A DNA stretch of 64,000 bases, taken from NCBI GenBank assembly GCA_024742355.1, contig JANSYM010000002.1, forward strand, positions 62,001 through 126,000. Reading direction: 5' to 3'. Shown one piece after another: positions 36,156 to 45,019 of this stretch. Source of the stretch: Hyphomonadaceae bacterium (GTDB lineage: Bacteria > Pseudomonadota > Alphaproteobacteria > Caulobacterales > Hyphomonadaceae). The translations under genes and the position numbers were made by a program. A model generated the notes under the pieces. That model saw nothing but the letters and a program-made list of their open reading frames with translations, was not told where the DNA came from and did not search any database. Each line of letters starts with the position of its first letter. Position 1 is the first letter of the stretch.

Positions 36156-37259
36156 ATGAACCGGGTTCAGCGTTATCTTTTCAACCGCGTTTTGCGGTCT
36201 GTGCTGATTATTGTCGGCGGTCTGACCCTGCTTGCCATCCTGGCGCAAGGCCTGTCGCAAACCGATATCATCGTTGAGAATCGCCAGGGCGCGTTGACCT
36301 TCTTCAAGATTGTTGCTCTGGGCGTCCCGCAAATCGTCGCTCTGTTGACGCCCATGGCGATGTTCGTGGCGACCATCTGGGCGCTTAATCGCCTGCACCG
36401 CGACAGCGAAGTTGTCGTTGCGCAGGCCGCCGGTATGACGCGTTGGCAAGTTGCTTCGCCTATCCTTCGCCTCGCAGTGCTTGGCGCGGTCATCCACCTG
36501 GGGGTCAATCTCTGGGTGCAACCTTCGGCGCAACGGGAGATGCGGACGACCGTGAACGAAGCCCGTGCCGACCTCGCTTCTTCGCTGGTTCGTCCAGGTC
36601 AGTTCACGACACCTGATGCAAACCTTACAGTTTTCGCACGCGACCAGCGCGGCCCGGACCTGATTGGCGTTCAGATTGCTGAGCGCGTCGGCCAGCCCGA
36701 CGCACGCGACTATCTCGCCGAACGTGGCCGCTTTATCGAAGTCGACGGTCAGCCGGCGATCGTGATGTTCAACGGTCAGATTCATCAGCTTGATCAGAAT
36801 GGCGCACTGAACATCCTCAATTTCGAGCAATCCACGTTCGACCTGTCGCCTTTTGTGAACGAGGATCGCAAGCTCATCTACAAGGCGTCTGACCGCTATT
36901 TGCATGAACTGCTCTTCATTGACCGTTCGAGTTACAATGAGCGCAAAAATGAGCTCGAATATCTCTCTGAGGCGAATTCGAGATTGTCCTCGCCTCTGTT
37001 CGGCATTGCCATGGCCATGCTCGCCATTCTTGCTGTCATGGGTGGTAATTTCAGTCGTCGCGGTTATTCGCGCCGCATCGTGCTCGCGTCCGGCGGTGCG
37101 CTCTTGCTGATCATCGTACAACTCTCGGTACAGTCGAGCAGCGGAAGCGATCCGTCGATCAATATCGTGCAATGGATCGTGCCGATCCTGGCGATCGGGG
37201 TATTGTCCTATGTCCTGTTCAATCGGGGTGAGCGCATCAAGGGCGCGCCGTCGAAATGA
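36156..37259 (+). CDS. lptF: LPS export permease LptF
   Basis: A 367-residue inner membrane subunit of the LptB2FG ABC exporter that pulls lipopolysaccharide out of the inner membrane. It has about three hydrophobic segments at each end and a large periplasmic jellyroll domain between. It is followed by lptG with a four-base overlap (ATGA). Upstream is a tandem CAGGAAAAC repeat (36121-36129 and 36133-36141). Confidence 0.93.
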   Translation: MNRVQRYLFNRVLRSVLIIVGGLTLLAILAQGLSQTDIIVENRQGALTFFKIVALGVPQIVALLTPMAMFVATIWALNRLHRDSEVVVAQAAGMTRWQVASPILRLAVLGAVIHLGVNLWVQPSAQREMRTTVNEARADLASSLVRPGQFTTPDANLTVFARDQRGPDLIGVQIAERVGQPDARDYLAERGRFIEVDGQPAIVMFNGQIHQLDQNGALNILNFEQSTFDLSPFVNEDRKLIYKASDRYLHELLFIDRSSYNERKNELEYLSEANSRLSSPLFGIAMAMLAILAVMGGNFSRRGYSRRIVLASGGALLLIIVQLSVQSSSGSDPSINIVQWIVPILAIGVLSYVLFNRGERIKGAPSK

Positions 37260-38374
37260 TCGGGTCGCGCATTCAACGATACATTTTCCTGCGATGTGTT
37301 TTTGCACTGGGTCTCGTGCTCGGCATTTTCGCGATCACGATCATGCTCGTCGACATTGTCGAGCAATTGCGGACCGTCGGTGAGGATGTTGAACTCTCGC
37401 CGTGGACCGCGGTTCAGCTCTCCCTGATGAAACTTCCCGGCTTGATCGAGGAAACCCTCGCTTTCGCCGTGCTCGTCGCGGCCATGATCGCCTACAATCA
37501 ATTGTCAAAGAGTTCGGAACTCTCTGTCATTCGCTCCATGGGGCAATCGGCGTGGCAATTCCTGGCCCCGGTCATTGTAATGGCGGCGGGCCTCGGCGTG
37601 TTCGCCATGGCGGTGCTGAACCCGACAGGTGCGCTCTTGTCAGAGCGATTTGAAGAGACGCGCGCAAATCTGTTGCGCGAAGGCGGTCAGGTGGTCGATC
37701 GGGTGCGGACCGATGTCTGGCTGCGTCAGGGCAACGATGACAGTCAGATCGTCATTCATGCCGCATCTGTCGACAGTACCGGTCAGATTTTTTCCAATGT
37801 CCGCTTCCTCGAGGAAGGACGGGTCTATGAAGGCGGGCGCCCGACGCAGCGTTTCCGGTTCATACGCCGGATCGACGCAGAGACGGCGACCATATCAGAA
37901 GGGTTCTGGCAGCTGACCAATCTGGTCGAGAACACGCCAGACGGCCCCCCTCTCAATCTCGACAGCCTCGCCATTGAAACAGATCTCGATCCGAATACTC
38001 TACTTTCACGATTTACTTCACCAGACACGATAGGATTTTGGGGGCTCCCCGGTTTCATCTCGCAAACCGGGCGCGCAGGCCTAGACACATCGCGCTTCTC
38101 AATGCGTTGGTTCGGACTGACCTCGCTGCCAGTGCTGTTCACGGCGATGGCGTTGATCGGAGCGATTGTGTGCCTCCGCTTGTCGCGTCTCGGCGGCACC
38201 AGTCGATTGATCGCCACCGGCGCAGGGGCAGCTGTCGCCCTGTTCTTCGTTACACAGATTGCATCCAGTTTTGGATCTTCTGGCGCGATCCCGGCTGTAA
38301 TCGCAGCTTGGTCACCAGCCCTGTGTGCGCTGTTTATATCCCTCACTGTTCTTGCATATCAGGAAGACGGCTAA
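37256..38374 (+). CDS. lptG: LPS export permease LptG
   Basis: The partner subunit of LptF, 372 residues, with the same plan of membrane helices flanking a periplasmic domain. The conserved KSSELSVIRSMG coupling segment (around 83-95), which contacts the LptB ATPase, is visible. LptB is not in the window. Translation is coupled to lptF. Confidence 0.93.
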   Translation: MIGSRIQRYIFLRCVFALGLVLGIFAITIMLVDIVEQLRTVGEDVELSPWTAVQLSLMKLPGLIEETLAFAVLVAAMIAYNQLSKSSELSVIRSMGQSAWQFLAPVIVMAAGLGVFAMAVLNPTGALLSERFEETRANLLREGGQVVDRVRTDVWLRQGNDDSQIVIHAASVDSTGQIFSNVRFLEEGRVYEGGRPTQRFRFIRRIDAETATISEGFWQLTNLVENTPDGPPLNLDSLAIETDLDPNTLLSRFTSPDTIGFWGLPGFISQTGRAGLDTSRFSMRWFGLTSLPVLFTAMALIGAIVCLRLSRLGGTSRLIATGAGAAVALFFVTQIASSFGSSGAIPAVIAAWSPALCALFISLTVLAYQEDG

Positions 38375-38452
38375 ATCCGTGACGCCCTTGACAGAGGGCG
38401 CGGGCACAACCAGTTTCCGCCGCCTTGAAGCCCAATCAGGAGCCGCCCTCCC

Positions 38453-41002
38453 ATGAAAGTTGTTGTTGTTGAGTCCCCCGCCAAAGCGAAGACAATCAAC
38501 AAATATCTCGGCAGTGATTATAAAGTGCTCGCCTCGTACGGTCACATTCGCGACTTGCCGTCCAAAGATGGGTCGGTTGATCCGGATAATGATTTCGAGA
38601 TGATCTGGCAGGCTGATTCCAAGAGCCAGGCCCGTATCCGTGAGATTGCTGACGCGATCAAATCGGGCAGCAAACTGATCCTCGCGACCGACCCGGATCG
38701 TGAAGGCGAAGCCATCTCATGGCACTTGCTCGATGCGCTGAAAAAGCGCCGGGCGATCAAGAAAGACACGCCGGTCGAGCGTGTGGTGTTCAACGCCATC
38801 ACCAAGGCGGCGGTGACCAGTGCGATGGAGAATCCGCGCGAGATCGATCAGGAGCTGGTCGACGCTTATCTGGCGCGCCGGGCGCTCGACTATCTCGTTG
38901 GGTTCAACCTGTCGCCGGTTCTTTGGCGCAAGCTTCCTGGCTCTCGTTCTGCCGGCCGCGTGCAATCAGTTGCGCTCCGCATCGTGGTCGATCGCGAACT
39001 GGAGATCGAGAAATTCAAGCCGGAAGAATATTGGACAATCGGCGCCAAGCTCCGCGCGCCTGACGGGACAGACTTTGAAGCGCGCCTGCATTCCATGGAT
39101 GGCAAATCGCTCAAGAAGTTTGACCTGCCCGACGCCGCCGCGGCGCAAACCGCGCTCGATAAGGTCAAGATTGGCGGATATGCGGTCAGCAGCGTTGAAG
39201 CCAAGCCGGTCAAACGCAACCCGCCACCACCGTTCATCACATCGACCCTGCAGCAAGACGCCTCCCGCCGCCTCGGTTTCTCGGCGAAACGCACGATGCA
39301 GGCGGCGCAGAAACTGTATGAAGAAGGCCGCATTACCTATATGCGGACCGATGGCGTGAACATGGCAGAAGAGGCCTATCACGCCGCGCGCGATCACATT
39401 CAAAGCGACTATGGCGCGCAATACCTGCCTGAAAAACCGCGGCGCTATTCGTCTAAGCAGAAGAACGCCCAGGAAGCGCACGAAGCCATTCGCCCAACCA
39501 ATTTCAGCCTGCGCCCGGACGATTACAAACAGTCCGATGGCGATTTGTGGAAGCTGTACGCCCTGATCTGGCGCCGCGCGGTCGCCTCGCAAATGGAACA
39601 GGCCCGGTTCGAACGCACCACCATCGACATGCACAATAAGGACAAGTCCGCCATGCTGCGCGCGACGGGTCAGGTGCTGATCTTTGACGGCTTTATCAAA
39701 CTCTACAAAGAGGGCCGCGACGACACCGACAAGGATGAGGATGCGGAAGCGCGCCTGCCGAAACTCACCGAAGGCGAACATGCCGACCTGCTGGAGGCAA
39801 AATCAGAGCAGCACTTCACCGCACCGCCGCCGCGCTACACCGAAGCAAGCCTGGTCAAGCGCCTGGAAGAGCTCGGCATTGGCCGACCGTCGACTTATGC
39901 CTCGACCATGTCGACCCTGGTCGATCGCGACTATGTTCGGATTGAGAAGAAACAGCTGGTACCGGAAGACAAGGGCATCCTGGTGACGTCATTCCTGGAG
40001 AACTTCTTCCAGCGCTATGTCGAATATGACTACACCGCCAATCTGGAAGAGAAACTGGATGTCATCTCCGACGGCAAGCTCGACTGGAAATCTTTCCTTC
40101 GGGATTTCTGGACGCAGTTCACCGAGTCCATCGATGAGACCAAGGATTTGCGCGTCTCGGCCGTCCTGGACGTGCTCAATGAAGCGCTCGGCCATCACGT
40201 GTTCCCGCCGGTTGACGAGAACGGCAACGTCAAGGAAAAGCCGCGCCTGTGCCCGCTGTGCAGTGAAGGCGAACTGAGCCTGAAACTGGGTCGTCACGGC
40301 GCCTTTGTCGGCTGTTCGAATTATCCGGACTGTAAGTTCACCCGCCCCTTCTCGACTCAGGAAGAGGCTGAAAACGCCATCAATCCCGATGGTGAGGAAA
40401 TCACCATCCATCCAGATACGGGCAAGCCGGTCCTGCTCAAGTCTGGGCGGTTCGGGCCTTATCTGGAAATGGATATCGGCGAAGACAAACCGAAGCGCTC
40501 AAGCCTGCCAAAAGGCTGGTCACCGCAGGAGCTTGATCCTGAGAAGGCACTGATGCTGATCAGCCTGCCGCGAGAAGTCGGCAAGCACCCGGAAGACGAA
40601 GAACCCATCCTCGCCAATCTCGGGCGCTATGGGCCTTATGTGCAGCACCAGCGGACCTTCGCCAACCTGTCGAGCGTGGAAGAGATGTTCACCATTGGTC
40701 TAAATCGCGCGGTCTCGCTGATTGCCGACAAGCGCGCCGGGGGCGGTCGCGGCGGCCGGGCCGCGGCGAAAGTCCTGAAGGACCTTGGCAAGCACCCGAC
40801 CAGCGGTGATCCGATTCAAGTGCTCGACGGGCGCTATGGGCCCTATATCAAGCACCAGAAGACCAATGCCACTTTGCCGAAGGACATGGAGCCGACGGAG
40901 GTCAATATCGATCAGGCACTGGAGTTGATTGCGGCGAAAGAAGCCAAGGGCGGCAAGAAAAAGCGCGCACCTCGGAAGAAGAAGGCCGCTGCCAAAAAGT
41001 AG
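38453..41002 (+). CDS. topA: DNA topoisomerase I
   Basis: An 849-residue type IA topoisomerase that relaxes negative supercoils. The Toprim domain starts KVVVVESPAKAKTI, the active-site tyrosine is in ITYMRTDG, and IGRPSTYAS follows. The C-terminus has a zinc finger (CPLCSEGEL...CSNYPDC), repeated topoisomerase C-terminal units with the motif GRYGPY, and a lysine-rich tail. RBS AGGAG precedes it. A short CGCCCT/AGGGCG hairpin lies in the upstream spacer. Confidence 0.96.
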   Translation: MKVVVVESPAKAKTINKYLGSDYKVLASYGHIRDLPSKDGSVDPDNDFEMIWQADSKSQARIREIADAIKSGSKLILATDPDREGEAISWHLLDALKKRRAIKKDTPVERVVFNAITKAAVTSAMENPREIDQELVDAYLARRALDYLVGFNLSPVLWRKLPGSRSAGRVQSVALRIVVDRELEIEKFKPEEYWTIGAKLRAPDGTDFEARLHSMDGKSLKKFDLPDAAAAQTALDKVKIGGYAVSSVEAKPVKRNPPPPFITSTLQQDASRRLGFSAKRTMQAAQKLYEEGRITYMRTDGVNMAEEAYHAARDHIQSDYGAQYLPEKPRRYSSKQKNAQEAHEAIRPTNFSLRPDDYKQSDGDLWKLYALIWRRAVASQMEQARFERTTIDMHNKDKSAMLRATGQVLIFDGFIKLYKEGRDDTDKDEDAEARLPKLTEGEHADLLEAKSEQHFTAPPPRYTEASLVKRLEELGIGRPSTYASTMSTLVDRDYVRIEKKQLVPEDKGILVTSFLENFFQRYVEYDYTANLEEKLDVISDGKLDWKSFLRDFWTQFTESIDETKDLRVSAVLDVLNEALGHHVFPPVDENGNVKEKPRLCPLCSEGELSLKLGRHGAFVGCSNYPDCKFTRPFSTQEEAENAINPDGEEITIHPDTGKPVLLKSGRFGPYLEMDIGEDKPKRSSLPKGWSPQELDPEKALMLISLPREVGKHPEDEEPILANLGRYGPYVQHQRTFANLSSVEEMFTIGLNRAVSLIADKRAGGGRGGRAAAKVLKDLGKHPTSGDPIQVLDGRYGPYIKHQKTNATLPKDMEPTEVNIDQALELIAAKEAKGGKKKRAPRKKKAAAKK

Positions 41003-41011
41003 CCACTCCGG

Positions 41012-42514
41012 CTAGTCGACGGCCCGACCGCCATTCTCCACACTAAGCAGCTGAGGCAGAGCGGGGTTTGGTTGTCCCGGCAACGGCAGCGGAGTGTCCA
41101 GGCCTGGCACCCAGATATATGGCGTCAGATAGACCACAAGCTCTTCGCGCGTCTCGACAGCCGCCTGCTCCCCTGCCAGGAGGTTGAGCAGGGGCACGCG
41201 GCGCAACCACGGAAATCCCGATTTCTCGGTCAGGCGATAGCGGGAATTCAATCCCCCAATTACGATTGTCTGGCCCGACTGGACAATCATCGAGGTACTC
41301 GCCGCGCTACGCTCTTTCGCAATGATGATATCGCCGGCGGTTGCGGAAAACCGCGAATCCTCGAGGTTCACATCTATCCGGATAGACTGATCTGCCATCA
41401 CGACCGGGGTAATCTCCATGCTTATCCCGGCCGTGATCGAGTCCGTGGTGATAATGGAGGAGTCGTCCCCGGACGTGTCAACGCGCGCGAACTGATCATC
41501 AACGATCGCAATGGTCGCCGGTTTGGTGCTGCGCGTGGCGATATAGGGGCGCGCCAGGATTTCCACCGCATTTTGAGCCGCGAGAAAATCCACGGTCGCG
41601 GTGATCGCGGCTGAGTTCGCCGCAAGATCGGAAAAGGATGCAACCAGATTTCCGCCGGTCTGACCGGGAATGAGCTTGGACAATTCAAACTTGCCGGCTG
41701 CGCCATCTGAGAGATTGACGACCAGCGATTCCACCGAAGATGTGTCGATATCGACCACGAGGGCTTCGATAATCACGTGCGGCACCGGACGATCGGCTTG
41801 CCGGATAATACTTACGGCTTCCGACACCGCGGCGCGTGGCCCTGAGACGTACACAGAATTGTGCTCCGGCAAACTGCCAACGGCGAATCCACCATCCTCG
41901 TAATCATCATCAGGCGAAAACAGATTGCCAATCAGGTTTACCACGTCGGGTGCCGCCAGGTGGCGCAGGATAATCTCATGGCTGACGGTACTGGATTGTT
42001 CCGTTCCGGTGGACGTATCCGCTCTGCGGAGCGCGCCTGGTGCCTGACCAGATCGAAAATGCAGTATGCCGTCATTCCAGGTGACATACTGACCCGAGCC
42101 TGCGAGCAATGTATTCAGCGCGTCCGGCAAGGGGCGATCTCTGAATCTTGCCGACACGCGGTTGTGGAACGTCAAGCGTTGCGCCCGGTACTCGACCGAA
42201 GCGTCTGACAGTATGCGCGGGATCACGCGGTTGAGGTCCGCCTGCTCAAGATCGACTGTAAGAAATGGAGGTGCCCCGGGCAGGCTTTCCGAAATCTGGA
42301 TCAATCGAATGCGCGCCGCTTCGCGCGCTTCTCGCGTTTGCGACGACGCGGTTGATTGCGCTTTATGGGCTTCCAGCAAAGCTTCTGTTTCTGCGCCGCT
42401 GATGAAATCAGGATCAGCTATGCACGCCGAGATGGCCAGAAACGGTGCGAGTGTGGCGAAGCGTGCGCTGGCGCACGCCAATTCACGCCAACCCTTGGTG
42501 TAAGCTGATGGCAT
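41012..42514 (-). CDS. Orphan lipidated secretin (type II/III secretion family)
   Basis: A 500-residue outer membrane secretin. The signal peptide ends in the lipobox ISAC with the lipidated cysteine at residue 31, so it may reach the outer membrane without a pilotin. An STN/N0-like domain (PPFLTVDLEQADLNRVIP), an N1-like secretin domain (LRHLAAPDVVNLIGNLF) and the secretin core (SMIVQSGQTIVIGGL, PWLRRVPLLNLLAG) follow in order. The end EELVVYLTPYIW is typical. No other secretion, pilus or phage-type genes are near. It follows a secreted-protein gene by 100 bases on the same strand. The start MPSAYTKG is chosen for the signal peptide. Confidence 0.85.
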   Translation of the reverse strand: MPSAYTKGWRELACASARFATLAPFLAISACIADPDFISGAETEALLEAHKAQSTASSQTREAREAARIRLIQISESLPGAPPFLTVDLEQADLNRVIPRILSDASVEYRAQRLTFHNRVSARFRDRPLPDALNTLLAGSGQYVTWNDGILHFRSGQAPGALRRADTSTGTEQSSTVSHEIILRHLAAPDVVNLIGNLFSPDDDYEDGGFAVGSLPEHNSVYVSGPRAAVSEAVSIIRQADRPVPHVIIEALVVDIDTSSVESLVVNLSDGAAGKFELSKLIPGQTGGNLVASFSDLAANSAAITATVDFLAAQNAVEILARPYIATRSTKPATIAIVDDQFARVDTSGDDSSIITTDSITAGISMEITPVVMADQSIRIDVNLEDSRFSATAGDIIIAKERSAASTSMIVQSGQTIVIGGLNSRYRLTEKSGFPWLRRVPLLNLLAGEQAAVETREELVVYLTPYIWVPGLDTPLPLPGQPNPALPQLLSVENGGRAVD

Positions 42515-42614
42515 GTCTGGCCCCGATGCTCCGCCTCGCAAATTCTGATCCACGCTTTGCACGTGTGAGGAGCGGCGCAGAAGACCACGCCGCCCCAAAA
42601 ACGTTTTGGCTCTA

Positions 42615-43154
42615 CTAAGCGCCGCTGAGTTTACCGCACTTCTGGCCCAGCCCATCGATCGGCTTACCATCATCATTCGTGGGAACCTTTGAAGACAAGG
42701 TCGAAATCTCCAACGATTTCCAACTGTTAGAGGATGCGGTGCCCGAGACTTTCGCGATAATCTGGCAGCCAGGCGTCAGAAACAGGTTCATGTCCTTTTT
42801 GTTGCCGCTCAGGATTTTGAGCTTGAGCTTGTATGAGCAGCTGGCCGGCACAACAAACGTGTCATAGTTCCCGGCAGGGACATTACGGGTCAGTTTTTCA
42901 TCAAAGCCCGCACACGAACCATGCGCATTATCCGGCTGCGAACTGTGGGCATTCACGGCGACCCAATCCAGTGTGTAGCTTCCGCCATTGCCCATCACAA
43001 TGACCCCACAAACCGCGCTCGACCCTTCACAAGAAGGATGTGTATAGCGCGCTTCTTCTGACGTCGCCGCGTGGGCGGGGCCCGCCAGACTGGCAGCTGC
43101 GACAACCGCACCACTGAGCCCGGCAGCGATGGTTTTCTCGAACAAGTTTCTCAT
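42615..43154 (-). CDS. Secreted cysteine-containing protein, unknown function
   Basis: A 179-residue protein with a clear signal peptide (MRNLFEKTIAAGLSGAVVAA..., ending PAHA near residue 29) and a mature part with six cysteines, probably disulfide-bonded in the periplasm or outside. The mature region is glycine/serine-rich and beta-like (GNGGSYTLDWVAVN, KLKLKILSGNKK). AGAAGGAA precedes the ATG. No family is recognised. It is divergent from a second secreted protein and lies upstream of the secretin, so it may be a secretin substrate; that is a guess. Confidence 0.75.
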   Translation of the reverse strand: MRNLFEKTIAAGLSGAVVAAASLAGPAHAATSEEARYTHPSCEGSSAVCGVIVMGNGGSYTLDWVAVNAHSSQPDNAHGSCAGFDEKLTRNVPAGNYDTFVVPASCSYKLKLKILSGNKKDMNLFLTPGCQIIAKVSGTASSNSWKSLEISTLSSKVPTNDDGKPIDGLGQKCGKLSGA

Positions 43155-43219
43155 GGCAATTCCTTCTTCTTCAACGACTTGGAAGACCTTATTGCTACCG
43201 GATCGCCCAAACCCTCTCG

Positions 43220-43237
43220 ACTGTCGCATTGGACAGT
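43220..43237. promoter_or_regulatory. 18-base dyad between the two divergent secreted-protein genes
   Basis: ACTGTC (43220-43225), six bases, then GACAGT (43232-43237): perfect 6-base arms. It sits in the shared upstream region of two divergent secreted-protein genes, 66 bases from one ATG and 61 from the other, where an operator would be expected. Confidence 0.4.
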
Positions 43238-43297
43238 TTCCTTCCGTTTCGTGCAGCGCAGACTCCGCTCTGATCCGAGCAGAGTGAGGAATGAGCA

Positions 43298-43873
43298 ATG
43301 AAGATCGCAACCACAACCGGCGCCCTGATCGCCGCCCTTGCATGCGGATGGAGCGGCAACACTGCCCATGCAGAAGCATCGATCTACGAATTGCGGATCA
43401 GCAATGGTACAGGAACAGACCTGACCTTCCGGCTCCATGAAGGACAGTCAAAACATGCGCGCCTGGTCTATGATAAAAAGGAAGTCAGCTCTTACACGAT
43501 TTCCGCAGGGCAATCGGCGACAATTGGTGTGCAGGCGACGCGCAATAAGTGCTCGACGAATTGCGGTGCCTGCACGCCGACCGTCGGAAAAGTCTACGCC
43601 TATTACACGGATGGCCACGGCGACGAACAGCGCAACAATTACTATGAGCCGTCGATCGAGTTTTTCGAGTATTGCGGCGTCGCTGGCAGCAAGCCAATCA
43701 CAACCTACACATCAAACTGGACCTTTGATCACGGTACCGGAAAAGGCACAGGCGAATACGATCACAGCCAGAAATCCTCCAGCAACTCCTATACCTCTTC
43801 TAATGCCGGCAAGGGCCTGACAGTTGATGGAAAGTACATCTCCGGCCACGCGACGATCACTTATAGCGAGTGA
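43298..43873 (+). CDS. Secreted cysteine-containing protein, unknown function
   Basis: A 191-residue protein with a signal peptide ending AHA near residue 25. The mature part has a CSTNCGAC cluster and one more cysteine, is rich in Tyr, Ser and Gly, and ends in a repetitive polar stretch (SQKSSSNSYTSSNAG). GAGGA lies before the ATG at 43298. I recognise no family. It diverges from another secreted protein and is convergent, three bases away, with a LuxR-type gene. Confidence 0.7.
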   Translation: MKIATTTGALIAALACGWSGNTAHAEASIYELRISNGTGTDLTFRLHEGQSKHARLVYDKKEVSSYTISAGQSATIGVQATRNKCSTNCGACTPTVGKVYAYYTDGHGDEQRNNYYEPSIEFFEYCGVAGSKPITTYTSNWTFDHGTGKGTGEYDHSQKSSSNSYTSSNAGKGLTVDGKYISGHATITYSE

Positions 43874-43875
43874 GC

Positions 43876-44757
43876 TCAGCTGGCTTTCAGCGCTTCTACA
43901 AGCGCTGGGCGCCGGCTCGTGGAATACATGGAGTGTCGCGGATCCTTTGGATCAAATCCATATTCGAGTGCCGCAGTCACGACAGCTTGCATCGTCGTGG
44001 CAACGCCGAGTTTCTCTTTTGCATTTCCGACATGAAAACGGAGTGTGCGTTCCGAAATGTCCAGGATGATGGCCGCCTCGGAAAAAGTCTTTCCCGCAGC
44101 CAGCCAGTGCAAGCACTGCACCTCCCGGCGCGAGAGGCACAATTGAGGCGACGCATCTATGCTTGCATCTGCCGGCACGCGCTCGGGACGGTGCAAACAT
44201 TGATAGACACACGCGAACACGACAAAAACCTCTCTGGCTTGTTTAATCGCGCGATCAGACAAAACATCCTGCGTCTTTGCTTCCAACACAAGCACGCGTT
44301 CGCGCTCTCGAGACAGCGGGAGAGCAATAAATTCACTCCACGCCATTTCGCCGAACGCGCGGATGATCGTTCTTTGATATTGCGTCAGGTAAAAGGTTTT
44401 TGGTGCGTCTGCACACAATCGGTAAGATTGATCCTGGACCAATCGCCAGGTCTGTCGCTCCAACGTATTTTGCCGCGCTTTATTCAGACCTATCGCAATC
44501 GAATCCTGAAGAATCTGCGAAATTTCAGCCCCTTGCGTTCCAAACCTGTCTTCGAAATTGGTCCAGATCATGGAGTTGTTTTTAAGCATTTTACCGGGAC
44601 TTGCGGGCGCTGGACTCCATTTCAGCACGAGGTGCGGATATCCAATCCTAGCAAAAACCCTTGATGCCCGATCCAACAAATCTGTCAGAGTTTTGGATCT
44701 GTAGAATTGAAGCAGCTCGGCGTTCAAATTCATTTGCGCAATCCTGTTCCCCGGCAA
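43876..44757 (-). CDS. LuxR-family transcriptional regulator
   Basis: A 293-residue protein with a C-terminal LuxR-type helix-turn-helix (about 226-285; LSRREVQCLHWLAAGKTFSE, then ISERTLRFHVGNAKEKLG) and an N-terminal region of about 210 residues that only vaguely resembles an autoinducer-binding domain; the DP and W residues of that family are not visible. A later start at MNLNAELL (44733) is also possible. An 18-base dyad lies about 93 bases upstream. It is next to two secreted-protein genes and may regulate them. The coding region looks less G+C-rich than its surroundings. Confidence 0.82.
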   Translation of the reverse strand: MPGNRIAQMNLNAELLQFYRSKTLTDLLDRASRVFARIGYPHLVLKWSPAPASPGKMLKNNSMIWTNFEDRFGTQGAEISQILQDSIAIGLNKARQNTLERQTWRLVQDQSYRLCADAPKTFYLTQYQRTIIRAFGEMAWSEFIALPLSRERERVLVLEAKTQDVLSDRAIKQAREVFVVFACVYQCLHRPERVPADASIDASPQLCLSRREVQCLHWLAAGKTFSEAAIILDISERTLRFHVGNAKEKLGVATTMQAVVTAALEYGFDPKDPRHSMYSTSRRPALVEALKAS

Positions 44758-45019
44758 ATTCGCCGGGCCCGGTTAGAGCGATTTCAAGACCAACCACACG
44801 TCAGGACGTGTCCCCGGGTCTCTCATCCCTCAATTTTTACGCAGAGTTCTTGTCTATATTGTTAGACATATGGAATACTATTTGATTCAACCTATAAATA
44901 AAGTGTTTCTCTATTCTATCTTTAATTTTATTTCTGCGACATAAAGCACGCAGCTGAGGACACGATTGTTCCCGTGCCTCGCTCTGGACAAGCCGCTGAC
45001 GATCGGCACAGTCGTCGCC
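44758..45019. promoter_or_regulatory. A+T-rich divergent spacer with an 18-base dyad
   Basis: This 262-base spacer separates the LuxR gene (reverse) from a GNAT gene (forward) and is the longest gene-free stretch of the window. Bases 44866-44945 are strikingly A+T-rich. At 44851-44868 TGTCTA and TAGACA flank six bases, a dyad of the size usual for LuxR-family operators. I see no tRNA, small RNA hairpin or further gene. Confidence 0.5.

Noticed and set aside
36150-37307. Long reverse open frame of 385 codons
   Set aside because: It is antisense to lptF, which is well supported; high G+C third positions create such frames.
38382-38400. CGCCCT/AGGGCG hairpin after lptG as a terminator
   Set aside because: No T-run follows, and a TTGACA within it could as well be a promoter element for topA.
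44966-45019. Upstream TTG start for the GNAT gene
   Set aside because: The 18 extra residues do not fit the family, whose similarity begins at MSSEIIIRS.
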